Shown here: positions 9,823 to 18,289 of the stretch, in pieces
Numbering within the stretch: the stretch's first letter is position 1
Layout of the letters: each line of letters begins with the position of its first letter
Origin: Niveibacterium sp. 24ML
Lineage (GTDB): Bacteria > Pseudomonadota > Gammaproteobacteria > Burkholderiales > Rhodocyclaceae
Length of the DNA: 34,328 nt
Direction of reading: 5' to 3'
Assembly: GCF_026586805.1 (NCBI RefSeq)
Contig: NZ_JAPFHA010000033.1
Coordinates: 1 to 34,328 of the forward strand
The notes under the pieces: generated by a model
The model's database searches: none
What the model was told of the DNA's origin: nothing
What the model saw: only the letters and a program-made list of their open reading frames with translations
Made by a program: the position numbers and the translations under genes

Positions 9823-10872
9823 ATGACTACCAACGGCTGTGTCGGGAACGACGACCTTGAATTCGCCTTCGGACACGCGGGGGGGGTGTGGGATTCATTC
9901 CGCAACGCTCGCATATTCCTAACTGGCGGGACGGGTTTCGTCGGGAAATGGTTGCTGGAAACGCTGCTATACGCGAACGATCGGCTAGCACTCAATGTCA
10001 CTATAGTGACCCTCACGCGCGATCAAGAGGCCTTTCGTGCGGGCTTTCCTTGGCTAGCGAGCCATCCGGCTGTGACCTTACATCGTGGCGACGTGCGGAC
10101 CTTCGAGGCACCTGAGGGGCGTTTTTCGCACGTCGTGCACGCCGCGACCGACGTGGTTCAGGCTCCCTCGCCGCTCGATACGTTTGACGTTACGGTAAGT
10201 GGAACCCGCCGCGTACTTGAGTTTGCTGTTTCTGCTGGAGCGGCGGAATTTCTTCTTGTCAGTTCGGGCGCCGTATATGGTCCCCAGGCTCCCGCGCTTC
10301 GACTCGTGGCAGAGGGCTGCTGTAATGCGCCTGATTCGTTGGACGTTCGCTCTGCATACGGTTTGGGGAAGCGTGGAGCGGAGTGGTTGGCAACAGCATA
10401 CGGGAAAGCACACGGAATGCGCGTGCGTACTGCCCGGTGTTTCGCGTTCGTGGGCCCCTTGCTGGCGCTGGACAAGCACTTTGCCGTGGGCAATTTCATC
10501 GGAGATGCGCTTGCTGGGCGGGCAATCCAGATCGGCGGTGACGGAACCACGATCCGCTCTTACCTTTATGCTGCGGACCTTGCTACGTGGCTTTGGACGA
10601 TCCTTGTGCGAGGTACTCCTGGAGTTGCGTACAACGTTGGGTCTGACGAAGCAATCTCGATTGCTGATCTGGCTCGTCGAGTGGTGGCGCAGGTGAATCC
10701 GGCGCTCGAAATCCGTATCGCGCGTGAGCCACAATCTGGAAGTCTTCCGGATCGTTACGTTCCGGATGTCGGATTGGCGAGGCGTGAGCTCGGGCTCGAC
10801 GTATGGACCGGACTTGACTCCGCAATTCTCAGGACGGTGGCGTGGCATCTGCAGGAGCGTAATCCCCAATGA
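9823..10872 (+). CDS. NAD(P)-dependent sugar epimerase/reductase of the extended SDR family
   Basis: 349 residues. The Rossmann motif is FLTGGTGFVGKW (~28-39), there is an SSGAVYG segment, and the catalytic Y-x3-K is in SAYGLGKRGAE. Its position directly after rfbH suggests it reduces a CDP-3,6-dideoxy-4-ketohexose or a branched derivative of it. Abequose/paratose synthases (RfbJ/RfbS) and the yersiniose side-chain reductase YerF are the functional models; sequence alone does not choose between them. The start is uncertain: ATG 9823 is preferred, with GTG 9820 and a TTG at 9811 that overlaps the rfbH stop also possible. An eight-G tract (9879-9886) near the 5' end, encoding HAGGVW, could slip. 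Confidence 0.85.
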   Translation: MTTNGCVGNDDLEFAFGHAGGVWDSFRNARIFLTGGTGFVGKWLLETLLYANDRLALNVTIVTLTRDQEAFRAGFPWLASHPAVTLHRGDVRTFEAPEGRFSHVVHAATDVVQAPSPLDTFDVTVSGTRRVLEFAVSAGAAEFLLVSSGAVYGPQAPALRLVAEGCCNAPDSLDVRSAYGLGKRGAEWLATAYGKAHGMRVRTARCFAFVGPLLALDKHFAVGNFIGDALAGRAIQIGGDGTTIRSYLYAADLATWLWTILVRGTPGVAYNVGSDEAISIADLARRVVAQVNPALEIRIAREPQSGSLPDRYVPDVGLARRELGLDVWTGLDSAILRTVAWHLQERNPQ

Positions 10873-11693
10873 CGAGGACGACTCATATGGACTCAATTGA
10901 ACTGGCTAGAAGTGTCAGGCTGACTGCGCTGGATCTGTGTCACTCCAAGCGGGCATCGCATATCGGCGGCGCCTATTCAGTCGCCGACATTCTGGCGGTG
11001 TTGTATGCGGATGTCCTAAACATCTCGCCTTTGACGGTCGACAATCCGGAGCGAGATCGAGTTTTCTACAGCAAAGGGCACGCTTGCACGGCTCTCTATG
11101 CTGTTCTTAACGCCTGTGGATATCTCAAAGGGTATGACTTGCTGAAAGAGTTTACAGTCAACGGCTCGTACTTTACCTCGCATGTCAATCATCAAATTCC
11201 TGGCGTGGAACTCTCCACCGGAAGCCTCGGGCATGCGCTAGGTGTCGCATGTGGCACCGCGCTCGCGCTAAAGCGCAAAGGGAACGCTGGCAGTGTTTTC
11301 ACTATTGTCAGTGACGGTGAGCTCGATGAGGGGTCGAACTGGGAGAGTCTGCTGGCCGGAGCGCACCACGCGCTCGATAATATGATTCTGATTATTGACT
11401 ACAACAAGATCCAAAGCTTCGGCAGCGTCGAGGAGGTGTTGGCCTTGGAGCCCCTCGCAGACAAATTGCGCGCATTCCGTTGGCAGGTGACGGAGGTTGA
11501 TGGCCATAACCATGATGAGTTGCGAAAAACTTTGGCTGAGTCATCGCTTGCGCGCAACGGCCTGCCGAAGGCGATTATTGCGCACACGGTGAAGGGCAAG
11601 GGCGTCTCTTTTATGGAAGGCCAACTCGCTTGGCATTACAAATCGCCGAATGACGCGGACTATACGCGCGCTCGAGCGGAACTGGAGGCTTGA
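10869..11693 (+). CDS. Transketolase, N-terminal (ThDP pyrophosphate-binding) subunit
   Basis: 274 residues, the size of the N-terminal half of a split transketolase. The His pocket (SKGHACTALY) and the ThDP/Mg motif are present, although the usual GDG reads SDG (Ser148-Asp149-Gly150 in SDGELDEGSNWE), with the Asn of DYNKIQ completing the motif. TGSLGHALGVA is another strong landmark. The ATG at 10869 overlaps the reductase stop; an ATG at 10887 with GAGGA upstream is an alternative. Housekeeping transketolase is normally one ~660-residue chain, so this two-gene form in a CDP-sugar operon points to a dedicated role: moving a two-carbon ketol unit, plausibly onto the 4-keto sugar (inference). 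Confidence 0.92.
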   Translation: MTRTTHMDSIELARSVRLTALDLCHSKRASHIGGAYSVADILAVLYADVLNISPLTVDNPERDRVFYSKGHACTALYAVLNACGYLKGYDLLKEFTVNGSYFTSHVNHQIPGVELSTGSLGHALGVACGTALALKRKGNAGSVFTIVSDGELDEGSNWESLLAGAHHALDNMILIIDYNKIQSFGSVEEVLALEPLADKLRAFRWQVTEVDGHNHDELRKTLAESSLARNGLPKAIIAHTVKGKGVSFMEGQLAWHYKSPNDADYTRARAELEA

Positions 11694-11696
11694 TAG

Positions 11697-12608
11697 ATGC
11701 GCAATACTTTCATCAATAGCTTGTGCGAGCTTGCGCGCGCTCACGATGATATCTTCTTGATGTGCGGCGATCTTGGCTATTCAGTGCTCGAGCCATTCGC
11801 GGAGCAGTTTCCCGAGCGGTTCCTTAACGCCGGCATTGCTGAGCAGAACATGACCGAAATGGCCGTCGGTCTCGCGCGCGAAGGCTACAACGTGTTTACC
11901 TATTCGATTGGTAATTTCCCGACGCTGCGCTGCATGGAGCAGATTCGCTACGATGTCTGTTATCACGATGCAAATGTGAAGATCATCGCAGTAGGAGGAG
12001 GGTATGCATATGGCGCGCTCGGGGTTTCGCATCACACGACCGAGGACATTGCGATGCTTCGGTCGATTCCGAATATGCTGGTGACTGCTCCTGCGGATCC
12101 GCACGAAGCTCGGTCAATTGCCAAGTACCTTGTGTCACATCGTGGCCCCGCATACGTTCGTCTCAACAAGGCTGGCGAGCCTATGATCCATCGGGGGGAA
12201 GTCGACGTGCAACCCGGCCGCCTTATTACCGTACGTGAAGGCGCCGGAGTGGCCGTGTTGACGACGGGCGCTGTACTTGACGGCGCAATTCGGCAGATTG
12301 ATGAGGCTGGTCGGCCTTGGGCCGTCTATAGTTGTCCGATGCTTTCCGCCTTCGATACCGAAACCATGTGCTCGCTCGCTCGTCGATTCGATTGCATTGT
12401 GACAATGGAGGAGCATCAACTCGCGGGTGGTTTCGGTAGTGCGGTCCTTGAGTGCTTGTCGGACTTGCGCGCTCAGGGGCGGATCGCATCGATGCCTATC
12501 GTTCGTCGTGTTGGAATCCCGAACAAGTTCATCGGATATGCTGGGACTCAGGAGTACCTGCGCATGAAAGCCGGGGTCGACCTTGGGCGAATACTGGAAA
12601 ATGCCTGA
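11697..12608 (+). CDS. Transketolase, C-terminal (pyrimidine-binding) subunit
   Basis: 303 residues, starting 3 nt after its partner's stop, so the two are certainly co-expressed. It holds the pyrimidine-binding domain with the cofactor-activating glutamate (Glu49 in NAGIAEQNM) and the C-terminal transketolase domain (VAVLTTGAVLDGAI, then MEEHQLAGGFGSAVLE). Segments GGGYAYGALGVSHHTTEDIAMLR and AYVRL match split transketolases and DXP-synthase-like proteins. Together with 10869-11693 it should form an alpha2-beta2 ThDP enzyme in the cytoplasm. The stop overlaps the gtrA-like start. No lesion is visible, so the enzyme should be active. Confidence 0.92.
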   Translation: MRNTFINSLCELARAHDDIFLMCGDLGYSVLEPFAEQFPERFLNAGIAEQNMTEMAVGLAREGYNVFTYSIGNFPTLRCMEQIRYDVCYHDANVKIIAVGGGYAYGALGVSHHTTEDIAMLRSIPNMLVTAPADPHEARSIAKYLVSHRGPAYVRLNKAGEPMIHRGEVDVQPGRLITVREGAGVAVLTTGAVLDGAIRQIDEAGRPWAVYSCPMLSAFDTETMCSLARRFDCIVTMEEHQLAGGFGSAVLECLSDLRAQGRIASMPIVRRVGIPNKFIGYAGTQEYLRMKAGVDLGRILENA

Positions 12609-13017
12609 AATCAAAACGCTCGCGACAGCGACATGGAGTGGTTGGCTCGGCCGCGAGAGGGAGCGTTTTGCACGATTCCTCGTTGTCGGTGCCGTTAACG
12701 CGGCATTCGGTTATGGCATCTATGCTGCGCTCGTCTTCTTTGGGGTTGACTATAAGGCGGCTCTGTTCATTTCTACCTGCGCTGGCGTGGCTTTCAACTT
12801 CAAGACAACTGGCAGTTTTGTTTTCGCAAACCGGCAGCCGTCTCGGATATTCCGATTTGTAGGCGTTTACGTCGTCACCTATCTTGTTAACGCCGCTGGA
12901 GTGGGCTTTCTGGCGAGGTTCGGGATGGGGGCTTATCTCGCTGGTGCGCTGCTCATTCTTCCTGTTGCGATCCTAGCTTTTCTCTTGAACCGGAATTTTG
13001 TCTTTAATGATGCGTAA
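12601..13017 (+). CDS. GtrA-family membrane protein, polyprenyl-phosphate-sugar flippase candidate
   Basis: 138 residues with four hydrophobic segments and the GtrA landmarks FLVVGAVNAAFGYGIY near residue 26, FNFKTTGSFVF in the middle and FLLNRNFVF at the end. GtrA proteins are thought to flip undecaprenyl-phosphate-linked sugars to the periplasm. The ATG at 12601 overlaps the transketolase stop (TGA at 12606-12608); a start at 12583 lies deeper in the upstream gene and is less likely. It overlaps the following GT2 gene, forming the usual gtrA-gtrB pair. Confidence 0.9.
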   Translation: MPEIKTLATATWSGWLGRERERFARFLVVGAVNAAFGYGIYAALVFFGVDYKAALFISTCAGVAFNFKTTGSFVFANRQPSRIFRFVGVYVVTYLVNAAGVGFLARFGMGAYLAGALLILPVAILAFLLNRNFVFNDA

Positions 13018-14005
13018 ACTAATTAGCATCGTCACGCCTTGCTATAACGAGGAAGGCAACGTTGACGAACTCTGCGCGCGTGTTGCAGATGTCATGGCCT
13101 ATATGCCGTACGATTATGAGCATATCCTTATCGACAACCGGTCGACTGACGGCACCGTCGCCAAGATCAGGGAACTTGCTGCGCGCGACTCGCATATCAA
13201 ATTGATAATCAATGCGCGCAATTTCGGGCACATCCGCTCCCCCTACTACGCGATGCTGCAATCGAGTGGCGATGCCTGCGTGCTGATTGCTGCGGACTTG
13301 CAGGATCCGCCTGAGATGATTCCAGAATTCCTCGCGAAGTGGGAGGCTGGTTTTAAGACTGTGTTGGCAGTTAAGCCAGAGAGCGACGAGTCATCGTTGA
13401 TGTTCTTTGTGCGTAAATGCTACTACCGCCTAGTCACGCGCATTTCGGAAGTGCCTCTAGTTCAGAATGCCACCGGTTCCGGACTGTTCGATCGGGAGGT
13501 TATTGATGTTCTGCGTCAGATTCGAGACCCCTATCCCTATTTTCGAGGACTGGTTTGCGAGGTAGGACTTGACATTACAACGGTGCCGTTCAAGCAACCA
13601 CGCCGCAAGCGCGGCTTGACTAAGAACAACTTCTACACGCTTTATGACATCGCGATGCTTGGTATCACCAATCACTCGAAGGTGCCTTTGCGAATAATGA
13701 CCATGACCGGGTTTGCGCTCTCAATCATGAGTTTGGTTATTGCGCTCGCCTTTCTCGTTGCTAAGATTTTCTTCTGGAATCTCTTTCAGCTTGGTATGGC
13801 GCCAGTCTTGGTTGGATTGTTCTTCTTCGGTGGCATTCAGATGTTCTTCATTGGGCTTCTGGGTGAATACGTTGGTGCAATTCATACTCAGGTACGTAAC
13901 ATGCCGCTCGTAGTCGAGTCGGAGAGAGTGAACTTCGAACGGCGCGGCACGACGCCGGGCGAATCCGTTGCGGCGCTTGAAAAGCGGGATCATGCTCGCG
14001 CTTAA
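13007..14005 (+). CDS. GtrB/DPM1-like polyprenyl-phosphate glycosyltransferase (GT2)
   Basis: 332 residues. The N-terminal GT-A domain starts with SIVTPCYNEEGNVDE and has the DNRSTDGT and AADLQDPPE motifs (DXD-type metal/nucleotide site). Two C-terminal membrane helices lie at ~225-290 (nt ~13690-13870), ending in FIGLLGEYVG. This is the layout of GtrB, ArnC and DPM1, which move a sugar from a nucleotide donor to undecaprenyl phosphate. GtrB proper uses UDP-glucose; here the gene follows directly after the CDP-sugar and transketolase genes, so the donor may be the CDP-linked product (inference). ATG 13007 and ATG 13010 are both possible; both overlap the gtrA-like stop. Confidence 0.93.
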   Translation: MMRKLISIVTPCYNEEGNVDELCARVADVMAYMPYDYEHILIDNRSTDGTVAKIRELAARDSHIKLIINARNFGHIRSPYYAMLQSSGDACVLIAADLQDPPEMIPEFLAKWEAGFKTVLAVKPESDESSLMFFVRKCYYRLVTRISEVPLVQNATGSGLFDREVIDVLRQIRDPYPYFRGLVCEVGLDITTVPFKQPRRKRGLTKNNFYTLYDIAMLGITNHSKVPLRIMTMTGFALSIMSLVIALAFLVAKIFFWNLFQLGMAPVLVGLFFFGGIQMFFIGLLGEYVGAIHTQVRNMPLVVESERVNFERRGTTPGESVAALEKRDHARA

Positions 14006-14011
14006 GCCTGA

Positions 14012-15088
<1,077 letters not shown>

Positions 15089-15089
15089 T

Positions 15090-15989
15090 ATGACCGAAAA
15101 TCGGCGAGTTCTTATTACTGGGCTGTCCGGGTTCACTGGGCGGTATTTGGCGAATGAGCTCGCCGGTGCGGGTTTTGATGTCTATGGAGTGGGTTCGCAT
15201 CCGGATACTTTTCAAAACTATAGCCAAGTTGGTCTTGATGATAAGACGGGTTTGCGGCGCGTTTTGGCCGAAGTCCGTCCTGCGTACATCGTCCACCTTG
15301 CCGCAATTGCATTTGTTGGTCATGGTGATGCCAATGCGTTTTATCAAGTAAACCTGATTGGTTCCCGTAATCTACTCGAAGCGTTGGCAGAGAGCGGGTT
15401 GCCTTTGCGGTCTGTCTTGTTGGCAAGTAGTGCAAATATCTACGGTAATGCTGCAGGGGGGGTGCTCACGGAGGGTTCGCTGCCGAATCCAGCGAATGAC
15501 TATGCAGTGAGCAAGTATGCGATGGAACTTATGGCTAAGCTTTGGATTCCTCGTTTGCCCATTACCATTGCTCGGCCATTTAACTACACAGGCGTTGGGC
15601 AATCGGCGGACTTTTTGCTTCCGAAGATCGTGGGCCACTTCCGATCGAAGGCGGCGCACATGGAACTCGGTAACCTGGATGTCTGGCGCGACTTTTCAGA
15701 TGTGCGCGCAGTGGTTAACGCATATCGCAGGTTGCTTGAGCGCGCCCCGGTGGGGGCCGTGGTTAACGTGTGCTCAGGCAATCTTTATTCGCTGCGAGAG
15801 GTGGTCGCGATGGCGACTCAGCTTTCTGGTCATCGACTTGACGTGCGGGTGAACCCGGCTTTTGTGCGTGCCAATGAGGTGAAGTCGCTGTGCGGTGACG
15901 CTTCCTGTCTTCGTTCGATTATCGGAGATTGGTCATGCCCGCCCCTCAGCGACACGCTATCGTGGATGCTTGAGGCGCCAGTTGCCTGA
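15090..15989 (+). CDS. rmd: GDP-4-keto-6-deoxy-D-mannose reductase (GDP-D-rhamnose synthesis)
   Basis: 299 residues, an extended SDR. It has ITGLSGFTGRYLA at the N-terminus, ASSANIYG, Y-x3-K in DYAVSKYAME, RPFNYTGVGQ and LGNLDVWRDFSDV, all typical of Rmd. It should reduce the Gmd product to GDP-D-rhamnose; GDP-6-deoxy-D-talose formation by a relative is the main alternative. The start lies one base after the gmd stop. A seven-G run at 15456-15462 falls between the catalytic Ser region and the Y-x3-K motif. With gmd it makes the donor for the two following glycosyltransferases. Confidence 0.88.
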   Translation: MTENRRVLITGLSGFTGRYLANELAGAGFDVYGVGSHPDTFQNYSQVGLDDKTGLRRVLAEVRPAYIVHLAAIAFVGHGDANAFYQVNLIGSRNLLEALAESGLPLRSVLLASSANIYGNAAGGVLTEGSLPNPANDYAVSKYAMELMAKLWIPRLPITIARPFNYTGVGQSADFLLPKIVGHFRSKAAHMELGNLDVWRDFSDVRAVVNAYRRLLERAPVGAVVNVCSGNLYSLREVVAMATQLSGHRLDVRVNPAFVRANEVKSLCGDASCLRSIIGDWSCPPLSDTLSWMLEAPVA

Positions 15990-17134
15990 TGAAGGTTGTT
16001 CTTGGGGTTGAGGCGATACGGCCACCACTGACGGGCATTGGGCGTTACGCTCTGGAACTAGCGAGGCATTTGCCCGACGTCGACGGCGTTTCGGAAATTC
16101 GCTACTTCGCAGGGCGTCGGATGGTGTTAAAGCCGGAGGCCGCTCTTGCGGTTCCGCTCGTCTCTCCTTCCGTAAGACGGAGCTTTCTTCAGAACTCAGC
16201 CATAGTGTCTGCGTATCGACTATTGGCACCTGTTTACCGAAGATTTGTGTTGCGGGGCACCGGGGATTTTCTCTATCACGGGCCTAATTACTACCTGCCT
16301 CCCTTTCGCGCCCGAGCGGTCGCTACGTTTCATGACCTCTCGATCTACAAGTGTCCGGAGTGTCACCCTGTCGAACGCGTGCGGTACATGCAAAAGGAGT
16401 TGCCCGCGGCCTTGTCCCGTGCCCAGATGTTGATTACTGACTCGGCGTATACGCGAACCGAATTGATGGAGTTCTTTTGCCTTGACCCAGAGCGAGTTGT
16501 CGCTGTTCCGTTGGCGGCCTCTGCGGAGTTCTTTCCTAGGGATAGTGATTCCACCCGGAGCGCGCTGAACCAGCTTGGGTTGGTGCACGGGTGTTATTCT
16601 CTATATGTTGGGACGATTGAGCCCAGAAAGAATCTTGATCTCCTTCTCGATGCCTATTCTGCGATTGCGTTGCCGCTTCGCCGGCGTTTTCCGCTTGTTA
16701 TCGCTGGGTATCGGGGCTGGCACAGTGATGCGTTGCTTCAGCGTATCGCGAAGGCGCGCGCTGCCGGCTGGGTGCGCTACCTTGACTACGTAGACGATGC
16801 TTCGATGCCCTCGCTATTTGCGGGAGCCAGAATGTTTGCGTTTCCCTCTCGTTATGAAGGCTTTGGTCTGCCGGTCCTGGAGGCCTTGCAGTCAGGCGTT
16901 CCTGTTGTGTGTTCGAATGCAACTTCCTTGCCTGAAGTTGCCGGGGGCTCTGCTGCGATGTGTGATGTGGATGACGTGGACGGGTTTACTGCAGCCATCA
17001 CCCGAGCGCTTGAGGACAATAGTTGGCGAGAAGCGTCTGTATCGAGTGGGCTCGTTCATGCATCACGTTTCTCTTGGAAAGAGACGGCAAGAAAGACAGT
17101 TGAAGTCTATCGGACCGTGATGGGACAACAATGA
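15989..17134 (+). CDS. GT4 glycosyltransferase, probable D-rhamnosyl/mannosyl transferase
   Basis: 381 residues. The N-terminal loop PPLTGIGRYALEL (~13-25) is typical of WbpY/WbdB-like mannosyl- and rhamnosyltransferases. GTIEPRKNLDLLLDAY marks the start of the donor half, and E-x7-E is at Glu290/Glu298 in YEGFGLPVLE, followed by SGVPVVCSNATSLPEVAGG. The start overlaps the rmd stop (TGATG). Its place after gmd-rmd supports GDP-D-rhamnose as donor, as in the A-band (common polysaccharide) locus of Pseudomonas aeruginosa. The precise linkage is not readable. Confidence 0.87.
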   Translation: MKVVLGVEAIRPPLTGIGRYALELARHLPDVDGVSEIRYFAGRRMVLKPEAALAVPLVSPSVRRSFLQNSAIVSAYRLLAPVYRRFVLRGTGDFLYHGPNYYLPPFRARAVATFHDLSIYKCPECHPVERVRYMQKELPAALSRAQMLITDSAYTRTELMEFFCLDPERVVAVPLAASAEFFPRDSDSTRSALNQLGLVHGCYSLYVGTIEPRKNLDLLLDAYSAIALPLRRRFPLVIAGYRGWHSDALLQRIAKARAAGWVRYLDYVDDASMPSLFAGARMFAFPSRYEGFGLPVLEALQSGVPVVCSNATSLPEVAGGSAAMCDVDDVDGFTAAITRALEDNSWREASVSSGLVHASRFSWKETARKTVEVYRTVMGQQ

Positions 17135-18276
17135 CTTCTGGCGGGCAACGCCTCAATGTGCTGCACGTTTATCGGACCTACTTTCCGGAAACACAAGGTG
17201 GTCTGCAGGAGGCCATACGCCAAATATGTCTTGGAACTGCGCAGCACGGCGTCAGTAACACCGTGTTCGCCCTCGCACGACAGCCGATTCCTGAGTGTGT
17301 TGATCTGCCTGAAGCCCGATTGGTGCGTGAGCGGAGTTGGTTTGAATTGGCGTCTTGCGATTTTGGTTCCGTTTCCGCATTGTTGAAGTTCCGGTCTCTT
17401 GCGGCAGAAGCTGATGTCGTGCACCTCCACTATCCTTGGCCTTTTGGAGATGTGCTGGCATTGTTGGCTGTTGGTTCATGTCCGTATGTGATTACATACC
17501 ATTCGGATGTAGTACGTCAGCGCTACTTGAACGCGATCTATAGTCCACTGCGGAGTTTATTCTTTAGAAAGGCAGCCGCGGTTGTTTCAACCTCGCCTGG
17601 CTACCGCGCGAGTAGTCCGTTCCTGGGTTCATTGGATCGATCTGTCGAGATGATTCCTTTGTGCTTTGAAGAGGCATTCCTGCCGCCTCGGGATGTGGAA
17701 CGGGAGGCGTACTGGGTGCGGGAGTTTGGGCAGGACTATTTTCTCTTCATCGGTGTTCTTCGTTACTACAAGGGGCTCGATTATCTACTCCGCGCGGCCG
17801 AGATTAGTGGTGTCACGGTTGTGGTGGCGGGGGATGGGCCAGAAGGAAGTCGCCTACGCAGCCAATGGGGAGCGTGTCCGAACGTACGCTTCGTTGGCTA
17901 CGTTAATGATGCGGACAAGCATGCTCTGCTCGAAGGGGCCCGTGCTGTTGTATTTCCATCGCATCTGAGATCGGAGGCTTTTGGTATGACGCTACTTGAA
18001 GGGGCTGTTCGTAGGCGCGCGCTTATTTCAACAGAAATTGGAACCGGCACTTCATATGTCAACGAGGATGGTGTGACTGGCCTGGTTGTGCCGCCCGCTG
18101 ACCCGGTCGCCTTGGCGAACGCAATGCTACGTCTGTCCAAGAATCCGACTGCGGCGCGAGCGATGGGTATTGCTGCTTATGAGCGCTACGTAAAACTGTT
18201 CTCCGCGAGCAGTGTCGGAGCCAAGTATGTAGGCTTGTATCGTAGTGTTCTGGATGCTCGTGTGAGAGTGCAGTGA
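17131..18276 (+). CDS. GT4 glycosyltransferase, probable D-rhamnosyltransferase
   Basis: 381 residues with GT-B layout: VLHVYRTYFPETQGGLQEAIRQ at the N-terminus (acceptor loop), HYPWPFGDVLALL and TYHSDVV in the middle, then GVLRYYKGLDYLLRAA and E-x7-E at Glu282/Glu290 (SEAFGMTLLE). It resembles WbpX/WbpZ-type enzymes that act with GDP-D-rhamnose. ATGA overlap with the preceding gene shows translational coupling. A short 13-bp gap separates it from the dehydratase gene downstream. Family is certain; donor assignment rests on context. Confidence 0.87.
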   Translation: MTSGGQRLNVLHVYRTYFPETQGGLQEAIRQICLGTAQHGVSNTVFALARQPIPECVDLPEARLVRERSWFELASCDFGSVSALLKFRSLAAEADVVHLHYPWPFGDVLALLAVGSCPYVITYHSDVVRQRYLNAIYSPLRSLFFRKAAAVVSTSPGYRASSPFLGSLDRSVEMIPLCFEEAFLPPRDVEREAYWVREFGQDYFLFIGVLRYYKGLDYLLRAAEISGVTVVVAGDGPEGSRLRSQWGACPNVRFVGYVNDADKHALLEGARAVVFPSHLRSEAFGMTLLEGAVRRRALISTEIGTGTSYVNEDGVTGLVVPPADPVALANAMLRLSKNPTAARAMGIAAYERYVKLFSASSVGAKYVGLYRSVLDARVRVQ

Positions 18277-18289
18277 GTTGTCGCTTTAG

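Noticed and set aside
10869-12608. Split housekeeping transketolase of the pentose phosphate pathway
   Set aside because: The normal enzyme is a single long chain in proteobacteria, and these two genes are embedded by overlaps in the CDP-sugar operon; a dedicated role is more likely, though not proven.
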